A DNA stretch of 12,755 nt from Mailhella massiliensis (GTDB lineage: Bacteria > Desulfobacterota > Desulfovibrionia > Desulfovibrionales > Desulfovibrionaceae): positions 1 to 12,755 of the forward strand of contig NZ_DYZA01000104.1 in NCBI RefSeq assembly GCF_020741395.1, read 5' to 3'. This document shows, piece by piece, positions 1 to 7,029 of the stretch. Made by a program: the position numbers and the translations under genes. Under the pieces are notes generated by a model. The model did no database searches, was not told the DNA's origin, and saw only the letters and a list, made by a program, of their open reading frames with translations. The stretch's first letter is position 1; the number at the start of each line of letters is the position of its first letter.

Positions 1-422
1 CGGATGGCGGCAAAGGCGCAGTCGGGAATGAGGGAGCCGACGCCGTCGCCGCCGCAGCCGATGATGCCCGCCTGCTTGGAGCCGCAGATGACGGCTTCGG
101 CATAGGCGGCTTCATCCACGGGGTTCTGCGAGGCGTCGCCCATGTTGAAGGCCACGCCGCCGATGGGGGCGGCCATGAGGGGCAGGGCAAGTTTGAGTCC
201 GAGGATCTCGGTGGAGGTGTCGGGCTGGGCGGCGTTGTGCAGGCAGCGCATGGCCAGCTTCACGCGGGCGAGGGCTTCTACGTTGGCGCGGAAGGACGAG
301 CCTGTGCCGAGGCCCCCCATGCCGGGCACTTCCCCGGCGCAGGCGCGACCGTCGCACTGCGGGCAGACACGGCAATGGCCCTTCATGCGTTCACGGGCCA
401 GCTGTTTGATGGATGCGTCCAT
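1..422 (-). CDS. FMN-dependent alpha-hydroxy-acid-oxidizing-type protein, N-terminal part, cut by window edge
   Basis: The first 140 codons are visible, reading left from ATG at 420-422, with no stop before the edge. AGGAG lies 8 bases upstream (complement of 431-435). The protein begins MDASIKQLARERMKG, then has a cysteine cluster CRVCPQCDGRAC (Cys 17, 20, 23, 28), then GEVPGMGGLGTG, then the start of a TIM-barrel-like domain with PLMAAPIGGV (about 81-90) and AGIIGCGGDGVGS. This resembles proteins annotated as alpha-hydroxy-acid oxidizing protein, the FMN family that includes glycolate/lactate oxidases and type 2 IPP isomerase. The catalytic His/Arg and most of the FMN site would lie beyond the edge, so the substrate cannot be told. 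It is 64 bases downstream of purE on the same strand and may share its transcript, but nothing visible ties it to purines. The family call is fairly secure; the reaction is unknown. Confidence 0.82.
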   Translation of the reverse strand, partial: MDASIKQLARERMKGHCRVCPQCDGRACAGEVPGMGGLGTGSSFRANVEALARVKLAMRCLHNAAQPDTSTEILGLKLALPLMAAPIGGVAFNMGDASQNPVDEAAYAEAVICGSKQAGIIGCGGDGVGSLIPDCAFAAI

Positions 423-449
423 GATAGTTTCTCCTGTACGGGTAAGAGG

Positions 450-483
450 AGTTCCGGGCCGGCGCGGCGGGCGCGCCGGAACT
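450..483 (-). other. Intercistronic hairpin between purE and the downstream gene
   Basis: AGTTCCGG at 450-457 is matched by CCGGAACT at 476-483, with further GC-rich pairing inside. The 8-bp outer stem starts 3 bases past the purE stop codon. There is no U-run on the minus strand after it, so it is more likely an mRNA 3'-end stabiliser or partial attenuator than a true intrinsic terminator. Confidence 0.5.
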
Positions 484-486
484 GCG

Positions 487-981
487 TCATGCGCCGTACT
501 GGGCTTCCAGTTCGGCGGCGGCCTTTTCCACGGAGGCCTTGTAGCCTTCGCGTTCGGCGCGGATGAGAGAGGCCACGCGCTCATCGTGCAGGGCGATGAT
601 CTGGGCGGCCAGCCAGGCGGCGTTCTTTGCGCCGTTCAGGGCCACCGTGGCTACGGGGAAGCCGGAGGGCATCTGTACGGTGGCGTACAGAGCGTCCAGC
701 CCTCCGATGGTGGAACCGGCCACGGGGATACCGATGACGGGTTTGATGGTGCGGGCCGCCACGGCGCCCGCCAGATGGGCGGCCATGCCTGCGGCGCAGA
801 TGTATATCTCGCAGCCGTCCGCTTCCAGCTCTTCCATGAGCTTTGCGGTGCGTTCGGGCGTGCGGTGCGCGGAGGTGACGGTATAGCGGAAGGAAATACC
901 GAGCTTCTTCAGTACGTCGGCGCAGCCGTTCACGACGGGTTCGTCGGAGGCGGAGCCGATGAAAATGGCTACCTGGGGCAT
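487..981 (-). CDS. purE: PurE, N5-carboxyaminoimidazole ribonucleotide mutase (class I)
   Basis: This 164-residue cytoplasmic enzyme of purine synthesis moves the carboxyl group of N5-CAIR to C4 of the imidazole, giving CAIR. The nucleotide-binding GSASDEP lies at 9-15, the SAHRTP motif with catalytic His39 at 37-42, AAGMAAHLAGAVAA at about 63-76, and QMPSGFPV at 103-110. SAHRT rather than SAHK, and the GMAAHL loop, point to class I (mutase) rather than the class II AIR carboxylase. Length is normal for the family. The ATG has GAGGT 7-8 bases upstream. It lies 89 bases downstream of purD on the same strand. The partner purK, which makes N5-CAIR, is not in the window, so the real substrate in this organism depends on whether purK occurs elsewhere. 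Confidence 0.95.
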   Translation of the reverse strand: MPQVAIFIGSASDEPVVNGCADVLKKLGISFRYTVTSAHRTPERTAKLMEELEADGCEIYICAAGMAAHLAGAVAARTIKPVIGIPVAGSTIGGLDALYATVQMPSGFPVATVALNGAKNAAWLAAQIIALHDERVASLIRAEREGYKASVEKAAAELEAQYGA

Positions 982-1019
982 GGGAGTTACCTCTTTTTCG
1001 GGAAAGTTCTGGTTGACGC

Positions 1020-1042
1020 GGCCCCTTCCGGGGAAAAGGGCC
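1020..1042 (-). other. Small GC hairpin between purD and purE
   Basis: On the minus strand GGCCC and TT near 1042-1036 can pair with AAGGGGCC ending at 1020. An alternative inner stem CCCC-GGAA-GGGG has a GNRA-type loop. There is no U-run, so it is not a terminator. It may affect the relative amount of purD and purE message. It could be no more than chance in GC-rich DNA. Confidence 0.25.
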
Positions 1043-1070
1043 CGCCGGGATTTGTGTTTTTTCAGAGAAT

Positions 1071-2354
1071 TCAGACCAGCTGGAGCCTCTTCAGGCCCTT
1101 TTTACCGATATCCGTGCGGAACTGGCTGTGCTCCATGGAAAGAAGCGCCAAGCCTTCATAGGCGCGGGCCTGGGCTTTTTTCAGATCCTCCCCCAGGGCT
1201 GTGACGCAGAGCACACGGCCGCCGTTTGCCAGGATATGCCCGTCCTCCGCTTTTGTCCCTGCCTGAAAGACCTGTACGCCCTCCAGCGCCTCGGCCCTGT
1301 CGATGCCGGAAATAGGCATGCCCTTGGGGTAGGAGCCGGGATAGCCCTCGGCGGTAAGCACCACGCCGAGGGCTGAGCGCTCCTCAATGTCTAGGCTTAC
1401 GGCGTCGAGCGTGCCTTCGATGCAATGCAGCATGATATCCGCCAAGTCGCTTTTGAGGCGCATAAGCAGGGGCTGACATTCCGGGTCGCCGAAACGTACG
1501 TTGTATTCCAGTACCTTGGGCCCGTCCTTGGTCATCATGAGACCGGCGTACAGAATACCCTTGAAAGGAGTGCCCCGGCGCGCCATTTCCGTGAGGATAG
1601 GGCGAGCCACGATATCGGCCATGGCAGAAAGCTCGCTGTCGGGCAGGATGGGAGCGGGGCTGTAGGCTCCCATGCCGCCGGTGTTGGGGCCCTTGTCGTT
1701 GTCGAACACGGCCTTGTGATCCTGGGCGGAAGGCAGGGGCAGGGCGGTTTTGCCGTCGCAGAAGCTGAGGAGCGAGACTTCCTCCCCTTCGAGGAATTCC
1801 TCGATGAGTACGGTGCTGGAGGCTTCGCCGAAGGCGTTCTTTTCAAACATGAGGTCGAGGGCTGCGCGCACTTCTTCCATGGTCATGGCCACGATGACGC
1901 CCTTGCCTGCGGCAAGCCCGTCGGCCTTGACCACCAGGGGAGCGCCGTGTTCTTTCACAAAGACTTCGGCTTCCGCACGGCTGGTGAATACCCCCGCCGC
2001 CGCGGTAGGCACGCCCGCCTTCTGCATCACTTCCTTGGCGAAGGACTTGCTGCCCTCAAGCTTTGCGCAGGCGGCCGAGGGGCCGAAGCAGGCTATGCCC
2101 GCCTTCTGCATGGCATCCACCACGCCGAGGGTGAGGGGCAGTTCCGGGCCGGGCACCACGAGATCCACGGCCTTTTCCTTGGCAAAATCCACAAGTCCCT
2201 GGATATCGCTGTCTTTAATGGGGACGTTGACGGCTACGGAGGCCGTGCCGCCGTTACCCGGGGCGACGAAGATTTCCGTCACGTCCGGTCTTTTGCTCAG
2301 TTTCCATGCCAGGGCATGCTCGCGGCCGCCGGAACCTATGATGAGTATGCGCAT
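1071..2354 (-). CDS. purD: PurD, phosphoribosylamine-glycine ligase (GAR synthetase)
   Basis: This 427-residue ATP-grasp enzyme joins glycine to 5-phosphoribosylamine, the second step of purine synthesis. It opens with the classic N-terminus MRILIIGSGGREHALAWK, followed by APGNGGT (about 37-43), the ATP-grasp stretch VVKADGLAAGKGV (about 146-158), TGGMGAYSPAP, and the signature VRFGDPECQ with metal-binding Glu. The frame stays open upstream to 2489, but that extension is non-homologous and lies inside glnN. The chosen ATG at 2352-2354 has AAGGA about 6 bases upstream and gives the usual length. The start is 11 bases past the glnN stop, which indicates co-transcription and probably translational coupling with glutamine synthetase. 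Confidence 0.97.
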   Translation of the reverse strand: MRILIIGSGGREHALAWKLSKRPDVTEIFVAPGNGGTASVAVNVPIKDSDIQGLVDFAKEKAVDLVVPGPELPLTLGVVDAMQKAGIACFGPSAACAKLEGSKSFAKEVMQKAGVPTAAAGVFTSRAEAEVFVKEHGAPLVVKADGLAAGKGVIVAMTMEEVRAALDLMFEKNAFGEASSTVLIEEFLEGEEVSLLSFCDGKTALPLPSAQDHKAVFDNDKGPNTGGMGAYSPAPILPDSELSAMADIVARPILTEMARRGTPFKGILYAGLMMTKDGPKVLEYNVRFGDPECQPLLMRLKSDLADIMLHCIEGTLDAVSLDIEERSALGVVLTAEGYPGSYPKGMPISGIDRAEALEGVQVFQAGTKAEDGHILANGGRVLCVTALGEDLKKAQARAYEGLALLSMEHSQFRTDIGKKGLKRLQLV

Positions 2355-2365
2355 ATTATCCTTCC

Positions 2366-4585
2366 TTATTTCATGAACAGCATTTCCTGATAGCTGGGCA
2401 GGGGCCAGAGGTCGTCGGCCACCAGGTTTTCCAGCTTGTCGGCCCAGAGACGCAGATCTTCCATGGCCGGAAGCACGCTGTGCAGGCACTCCTTCGCGCT
2501 TTTGAGCAGGTGCTCTTCGCAGGGCGTCCAGTTCAGGGCCAGCGTGCGTTCTTCCAGGGTGCGGAGAGAGTTTTCAAAATGCCCTATGACCTCGGCGAGC
2601 TCATTGAGCGAATAGAGGGATGCGGGCACGCCCAGAGCGGTGCATGCGGCGGCGGAAGAGGCAAGTTCCTGCCGGTAGCGTACGGCGGCGGGGTAGATCT
2701 GGGTGCGCGCCATACGCACGGCAAGGCATGCCTCGGTGTGCACGGTTTTCAGGTACTGCTCAAGCTGTATGTCTTCACGGGCCTTGAGTTCCTGCCGGGA
2801 GAAGACCTGGTAGCGGCCGCAAAGTTCCATCACCTCGGGGGAAGAGAATACCGGCACGGCGTCGGGCGTGGCCGGGTAATTGGGCAGGCCGCGGCGTTCC
2901 GCCTCCTTCTGCCAGATTTCGGAATAACCGTTGCCATTGAAGATGACGGCGCTGTTTTCCTCCATCACGTCTTCAATGAACTTCTGCACGGCCTCGCCCA
3001 GGCTGAGTCCGCCCTTATGCAGGGCGTTTTCCAGGAATGTGGCGGCATAGTCCAAAGATTCTGCCATCATAGTGTTGAGTACGACGAGGGCATCCGCAGC
3101 GGACATGGAGGAGCCGAGGGCGCGGAATTCGAAGCGGTTGCCCACAAAGGCGAAGGGGCTGGTGCGGTTGCGGTCGCCCGGGTCGGCGGGAAGGGGGGGC
3201 AAGGTATCCACGCCTACGTTCATCATACGTTTGCCCGCCGCGCCCACCACCTGGCCCACGCGGAACTGCTCCAGCACGTCGGTGAGCTGGTCGCCGAGGA
3301 ACAGGGACATGATTGCGGGCGGCGCCTCATTGGCGCCGAGACGCCTGTCGTTGGAGGCGGAGGCCACCACAGCGCGCAGGAAACCGGCATGGCGGTGCAG
3401 GGCGCGGATGACGGAGCACAAAAATACAAGGAACTGGGCGTTCTCATGGGGGTTGTCGCCCGGAGCGAAGAGATTGCCCACCTCGGGGCTGCCGATGGAG
3501 TAGTTGAGGTGTTTGCCCGAGCCGTTGATGCAGTCGAAGGGTTTTTCATGCAGCAGGCAGGACATGCCGTGGCGGCGGGCCGTCTTTCTGAGCACCGTCA
3601 TGATGAGCTGGTTGTGGTCGCAGGCGAGGTTCCCCGATTCGAAGGTGGGGGCTATCTCGTACTGGCTGGGGGCCACTTCGTTGTGTCGTGTCTTCACCGG
3701 GATGCCCAGGCGGTAGAGCTGGCGCTCCACATCGGCCATGAAGCCGAGCACGCGGCTCGGGATGACGCCGTAGTACTGGTCTTCAAATTCCTGGCCCTTG
3801 GGAGGGCGGGCGCCGAACAGGGCGCGGCCTGCGATGAGCAGGTCGGGGCGGGCGGAAACGAAGGTTCCGTCGATGAGGAAGTATTCCTGCTCCAGCCCTC
3901 CATTGGAGATGATGGGCATGGTGGGGTTCACGCCGAAAAGGCGCAGCACGCGGGCCGCCTGCTGGTTCAAGGCCTGATTGGAACGCAGGATGGGGGTTTT
4001 CTTGTCGAGCGCTATGCCCGTCCATGAGAGGAATACTGTGGGGATGCACAGCACCATACCTGCGGGGCTTTCCATGAGGTAAGCCGGACTGGTCACGTCC
4101 CACGCGGTGTAGCCGCGCGCTTCAAAAGTGGAACGCAGGCCGCCAGAAGGGAAGCTGGAACCGTCGGCCTCGCCCTGCACCAGGGCGCTGCCGCTGAACT
4201 GGGCCAGGGCTCCGCCCTTGCCGTCGGGGTCGAGAAAGCTGTCGTGCTTTTCCGCAGTAAGGCCGGTCAGGGGATAGAAAACATGGGTGTAATGATCCGC
4301 CCCGCGTTCCATTGCCCAGGATTTCATGGCGTTGGCCACGACATCGGCCACGGCCGGATCGAGGCGTCTGCCGAGGTCTATGGTGGTGCGCAGGGATTTG
4401 TAGACAGCCTTGGGCAGATAGCGCCGCATGGCCTTGTCGTCGAAAACATTGCAGCCGTAGTATTCCGTGGGGTCGGTGTGGCTTTCTGCGGCGGTGGGGC
4501 GGCCCCCCGCGATGTATTCCGCGTCATGACGCCTTGTGGCGACGGAAAGGACGGCATGACTGCGGCTGGCGTTGGCGGAACTCAT
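2366..4585 (-). CDS. glnN: Type III glutamine synthetase (GlnN family)
   Basis: A 739-residue cytoplasmic enzyme that makes glutamine from glutamate, ammonia and ATP. Its size is typical of class III (about 690-730) and far above class I/II (350-470). Type III motifs are present in order: the N-terminal domain HYTHVFYPLTGLTAEKHDSF (about 98-117), FPSGGLRSTFEARGYTAWD (145-163), the catalytic-core LEQEYFLID (231-239), HNEVAPSQYEIAP (301-313), and the ATP/glutamate loop EKPFDCINGSGKHLNYS (347-363). The class I adenylylation loop is not recognisable, as expected for this class. The ATG is preceded by AAGGAG with 5 bases of spacing. It lies directly upstream of purD and purE, so glutamine supply and purine synthesis are linked here. 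How type III enzymes are regulated in this lineage cannot be read from the sequence. Confidence 0.95.
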   Translation of the reverse strand: MSSANASRSHAVLSVATRRHDAEYIAGGRPTAAESHTDPTEYYGCNVFDDKAMRRYLPKAVYKSLRTTIDLGRRLDPAVADVVANAMKSWAMERGADHYTHVFYPLTGLTAEKHDSFLDPDGKGGALAQFSGSALVQGEADGSSFPSGGLRSTFEARGYTAWDVTSPAYLMESPAGMVLCIPTVFLSWTGIALDKKTPILRSNQALNQQAARVLRLFGVNPTMPIISNGGLEQEYFLIDGTFVSARPDLLIAGRALFGARPPKGQEFEDQYYGVIPSRVLGFMADVERQLYRLGIPVKTRHNEVAPSQYEIAPTFESGNLACDHNQLIMTVLRKTARRHGMSCLLHEKPFDCINGSGKHLNYSIGSPEVGNLFAPGDNPHENAQFLVFLCSVIRALHRHAGFLRAVVASASNDRRLGANEAPPAIMSLFLGDQLTDVLEQFRVGQVVGAAGKRMMNVGVDTLPPLPADPGDRNRTSPFAFVGNRFEFRALGSSMSAADALVVLNTMMAESLDYAATFLENALHKGGLSLGEAVQKFIEDVMEENSAVIFNGNGYSEIWQKEAERRGLPNYPATPDAVPVFSSPEVMELCGRYQVFSRQELKAREDIQLEQYLKTVHTEACLAVRMARTQIYPAAVRYRQELASSAAACTALGVPASLYSLNELAEVIGHFENSLRTLEERTLALNWTPCEEHLLKSAKECLHSVLPAMEDLRLWADKLENLVADDLWPLPSYQEMLFMK

Positions 4586-4597
4586 GCGAACTCCTTC

Positions 4598-4629
4598 AAA
4601 AAATGATGACAGGCCCGGAGGCCGGGCCT
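4598..4629 (-). terminator. Possible terminator of the FKBP gene, just before the glnN ribosome-binding site
   Basis: AGGCCCGG at 4611-4618 and CCGGGCCT at 4622-4629 form a perfect 8-bp stem with a 3-base loop. On the minus strand a six-U run (complement of 4598-4603) follows after a 7-base gap and abuts the glnN Shine-Dalgarno. A second 5-bp hairpin, GAGGC/GCCTC at 4646-4660, lies just past the FKBP stop. The U-run is displaced from the stem, so termination may be partial, leaving read-through into glnN possible. Confidence 0.5.
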
Positions 4630-4664
4630 TTCGGCTGTGGGAGGGGAGGCTTTCCGCCTCAGTG

Positions 4665-5087
4665 TCAGTCTATGGAAACTACTTCCAGGGCGAAGGTGAG
4701 ATCCTTGCCCGCCATGGGATGGTTGGCGTCGAGCACTATATGTTTGTCGTTCACTTCGCAGATGGTCACTTCAAGTTCTCCTTGATCGGTAGAAACGTGG
4801 AGCATCATGCCCACCTGCGGCTTGATGGTCGGAGGCACCTGTTCCAGAGGCACGGAAAAGAGAAGCTGTTCCTGTCTGGCTCCGTAGGCTTCCGCTGCGG
4901 GAATAGTCACGGAGAACCTGTCGCCGACTTCATGGCCCGTCACGGCCTTGTCGAAGCCGGGAATGACTTGGCCCGAGCCGACCTTGAAGCGCAGGGGGCT
5001 GCCTTCGCGGGAGCGGTCGAATTCGGAACCGTCGTTCAGGGTGCCAACATAATGGACAGAAACAGTGTCGCCGGTTTTAATGGGCAT
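4665..5087 (-). CDS. FKBP-type peptidyl-prolyl cis-trans isomerase, SlyD/SlpA-like
   Basis: A 140-residue folding helper that speeds proline isomerisation and probably acts as a chaperone in the cytoplasm, since no signal peptide is present. The FKBP fold is clear: DTVSVHYVGTLNDGSEFDRS (7-26), PLRFKVGSGQVIPGFDKAV (31-49), the IP-x-AYG turn (62-69). A flap/IF insert domain follows at about 70-115, and the fold returns with LDANHPMAGKDLTFALEVV (119-137). The NHPxAGKxLxF motif marks the SlyD/SlpA branch. The His/Cys-rich metal-binding tail of E. coli SlyD is missing, so it is closer to SlpA and unlikely to serve nickel delivery. GAGGT precedes the ATG by about 6 bases. It is transcribed divergently from the atp genes. 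The in vivo clients are unknown. Confidence 0.93.
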   Translation of the reverse strand: MPIKTGDTVSVHYVGTLNDGSEFDRSREGSPLRFKVGSGQVIPGFDKAVTGHEVGDRFSVTIPAAEAYGARQEQLLFSVPLEQVPPTIKPQVGMMLHVSTDQGELEVTICEVNDKHIVLDANHPMAGKDLTFALEVVSID

Positions 5088-5175
5088 GGGAACCTCTGGG
5101 GAAGAGTGTTAAAAAGGGCGCGCGCGTGCTGCTGCCCGGAGGGGTGGAGGCATGCGCAAAAAAGGAGCTTTCCGA

Positions 5176-5204
5176 TTGACGGCATCGGCACAGGACGATA
5201 CCTA
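5176..5204 (+). promoter_or_regulatory. Candidate sigma-70-type promoter for the atp operon
   Basis: TTGACG at 5176-5181 is a near-consensus -35 box. After 17 bases TACCTA at 5199-5204 is a weak -10. A start site would fall near 5211, about 44 bases before the atpZ start codon. The spacing and location are right, but the -10 is poor. Confidence 0.35.
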
Positions 5205-5219
5205 TCACAGAGATCGTCC
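5193..5219. promoter_or_regulatory. Inverted repeat in the divergent FKBP/atp promoter region
   Basis: GGACGAT at 5193-5199 and ATCGTCC at 5213-5219 are perfect inverted copies separated by 13 bases. They overlap the candidate -10 box of the atp promoter, which fits a binding site for a dimeric regulator. The half-sites do not resemble the Rex operator half-site TTGTGAA. The regulator is unknown. Confidence 0.35.
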
Positions 5220-5254
5220 AACTCCAAGCGCATTTATGGATGGAGGCCTGCGGT

Positions 5255-5794
5255 ATGACTCCAGAAAAGAAAGACAGCGCGCAGCCCGGGCAGTTCAGTC
5301 TTCTCGGCACGGCGAGCACCATGGGCCTGCACATGGTTTCCGGCCCTGTGGTGGGTGGCGGACTGGGCTGGCTTGCGGATGAATGGCTCGGCTCATGGCC
5401 TGTGGGGTCGGCCATAGGGCTTCTTCTCGGATTGGCCGCAGGGTTCCGCAACGTATGGATAGACGCCCGCTACCTTGCGAAGAAAAACGCCGAGCGCGAC
5501 GCGGAGGAAAAAGCCCTGCGGGAGAAGGAGTTCAAAGAGCGCGGGAATGTCCGGCCCTCGGCTGTGGGGCAAGGCGGCAGAAAGGCCCTTTACGCTGACG
5601 GGGCGAGGGAGAAAGAGAGACAGGATTCTGCCCCGGATGAGGATTTCACCGCTTCCATACTTGCTGGGACGGCCGTCCCGGCCGACAGAAAGCTCGATGA
5701 GATTGAAGAATCTCTGGAGTCCATACGCCGCGCCATTGAGGAAGACGAAGGCTGGAAGGAGACAGGAGCAGGGGAGAAGCATGAACATAATTGA
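5255..5794 (+). CDS. atpZ: AtpZ/AtpI-family ATP synthase accessory membrane protein with long charged tail
   Basis: A 179-residue membrane protein at the head of the atp cluster. Residues 20-42 (GPVVGGGLGWLADEWLG region) and 48-66 (PVGSAIGLLLGLAAGFRNVW region) form the two-helix AtpZ core, a family linked to ATP synthase assembly or cation handling. The start at 5255 is preferred over the in-frame ATG at 5240 because GGAGG at 5242-5246 sits 8 bases before it. After the core comes a long hydrophilic tail (about 75-179), unusual next to the family's common length of about 70-100. The tail is charged at 76-100 and 115-130 and ends in an amphipathic stretch DEIEESLESIRRAIEEDE (148-165). The last 14 bases overlap the next gene, indicating translational coupling. 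The exact role of the tail is unknown. Confidence 0.85.
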   Translation: MTPEKKDSAQPGQFSLLGTASTMGLHMVSGPVVGGGLGWLADEWLGSWPVGSAIGLLLGLAAGFRNVWIDARYLAKKNAERDAEEKALREKEFKERGNVRPSAVGQGGRKALYADGAREKERQDSAPDEDFTASILAGTAVPADRKLDEIEESLESIRRAIEEDEGWKETGAGEKHEHN

Positions 5795-6215
5795 ACAAGC
5801 GGATCGGCAGCTGTGGAGGAAGGGCTTCGTGCACGCCCCTCTGCGCGGGGCCGTGCGAAATCTTTTTTTCTTCTCCCTTCTTCTTTTTGCCTTGGGTCTG
5901 GCCCTGTTGCCATGGTTGCCGCATATCTTCTGGAGCGGAGTTATGGCAGTTTTATCCTTTTGGAATTTTTATACTCTTTCCCTTTTTATCCAGAGGGCTC
6001 TGCCCGCCGTCATACCGGAAGAAGATAAAAGAGGGGAAGCGAGCGGGCGCATTGTGAAAAAAGGTTTGCTCATCAGAACGCAATTGAGGCTTTTCATTAC
6101 CGGAATTTTCGTGTATATAGCATTAGTCGTTTTTCAGGCAAGCCCGGCTGCCCTCGCGGCAGGTCTTTCCTCGGCGATCATCATCATACCGGCTTCTCTG
6201 ATATTCCGGCATTGA
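5781..6215 (+). CDS. atpI: ATP synthase subunit I (AtpI-like), four-helix membrane protein
   Basis: A 144-residue protein starting at ATG 5781, inside the end of atpZ, with GGGGAG a few bases upstream. It has four predicted membrane helices at about 28-47, 50-70, 102-119 and 122-141, separated by a charged loop at 79-100. Position (between atpZ and atpB), size and topology fit the ATP synthase I family, which in other bacteria helps assemble the c-ring. The frame is open far upstream to 5475, but that part overlaps atpZ in another frame and is not credible protein. Sequence conservation in this family is low, so the assignment rests mainly on context and topology. Confidence 0.82.
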   Translation: MNIIEQADRQLWRKGFVHAPLRGAVRNLFFFSLLLFALGLALLPWLPHIFWSGVMAVLSFWNFYTLSLFIQRALPAVIPEEDKRGEASGRIVKKGLLIRTQLRLFITGIFVYIALVVFQASPAALAAGLSSAIIIIPASLIFRH

Positions 6216-6243
6216 ATAGCCCGGGCACATACAGGAGGTTTCC

Positions 6244-6966
6244 ATGGCTGCATCTGGACTGGCGCACCCTCTTCTGCTTTCGACCGTTTTCCACATGGAC
6301 GAAATCACGGTCGCGGGTATGACTATCGAGACCAAGTATGTGTTTTTCACCTGGCTCGGCATGGCCGTCCTTCTTGTTACCGGTCTTATTCTCCGCAGGA
6401 ACATCAGCACCGTTCCCGGCCGCCTTCAGCTCTTTTTCGAGGTTCTGGTGGACGGGCTTGAGAAGTTCATTCTCACCAATCTCGGAGAAAAGGGCCGCCG
6501 TTTCGTGCCCCTGCTCGTCTCCATCTTCATCTATGTACTGACCATGAACCTGCTGGGGCTCATACCCGGCTGCGACGCTCCTACCGCGAACCTGAACACC
6601 ACTATTTCCATAGCGCTGTGTGTGTTCCTCTATTACAACTATGTGGGTATCCGCACTTGGGGGGCGGGGTACATCCATCACTTCACGGGTTCCAGCAAGC
6701 CGCTGATTCCCCTGATGTTCCCCATTGAGGTCATTTCCCACCTGGCCCGTCCTCTTTCCATGTCTCTGCGTCTTTTCGGCAATATCTTCGCCGAAGAAAT
6801 GACGCTCATCATCTTCTTCGGCTTCGGCGCGAGCATCTACATCGGAGTGCTTCTCGGCACGGTCCCTATGTACTTCCTGTTCCTCTTGGGCAAGGTGCTT
6901 CAGGCCTTCATTCTGTTCATCCTCTCCATGATCTACATTCAGGGAGCGGTGGAGCACGCCCACTGA
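6244..6966 (+). CDS. atpB: F0F1 ATP synthase subunit a
   Basis: A 240-residue integral membrane stator subunit that provides the half-channels for the ion driving c-ring rotation. Membrane helices lie at about 32-50, 87-107, 119-133, 157-170, 185-205 and 212-233. Conserved motifs are PTANLNTT (113-120), the essential arginine Arg176 in SLRLFGNIFAEEM, and LQAFIL (219-224) in the last helix. A strong AGGAGG lies about 6 bases before the ATG. It follows atpI by 28 bases and precedes atpE by 63, the order expected for an F0 operon. No F1 genes (atpH, A, G, D, C) follow, so F0 and F1 are split on this chromosome, as known for Desulfovibrio. Confidence 0.97.
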   Translation: MAASGLAHPLLLSTVFHMDEITVAGMTIETKYVFFTWLGMAVLLVTGLILRRNISTVPGRLQLFFEVLVDGLEKFILTNLGEKGRRFVPLLVSIFIYVLTMNLLGLIPGCDAPTANLNTTISIALCVFLYYNYVGIRTWGAGYIHHFTGSSKPLIPLMFPIEVISHLARPLSMSLRLFGNIFAEEMTLIIFFGFGASIYIGVLLGTVPMYFLFLLGKVLQAFILFILSMIYIQGAVEHAH

Positions 6967-7029
6967 GCCGAACTCATCCGGGGGAATGGCCTTACGGCCT
7001 CAACACTATAATGTAATGGAGTTTTCACC

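Noticed and set aside
142..1161. Long plus-strand frame over the purE region, and other long plus-strand frames over purD and glnN
   Set aside because: Antisense shadows of clear minus-strand genes in GC-rich DNA; they have no family resemblance.
2355..2489. N-terminal extension of purD by 45 residues
   Set aside because: It overlaps glnN, has no homologous character, and the internal ATG has a good ribosome-binding site.
6050..6072. TTGTGAA half-site as a possible Rex operator
   Set aside because: The second half-site is missing and it lies inside atpI, away from any promoter.
7007..7012. Perfect TATAAT before atpE as an internal promoter
   Set aside because: At 16-18 bases upstream the sequence is GAATGG-like with no -35 resemblance; it may still be a weak site but was not listed.
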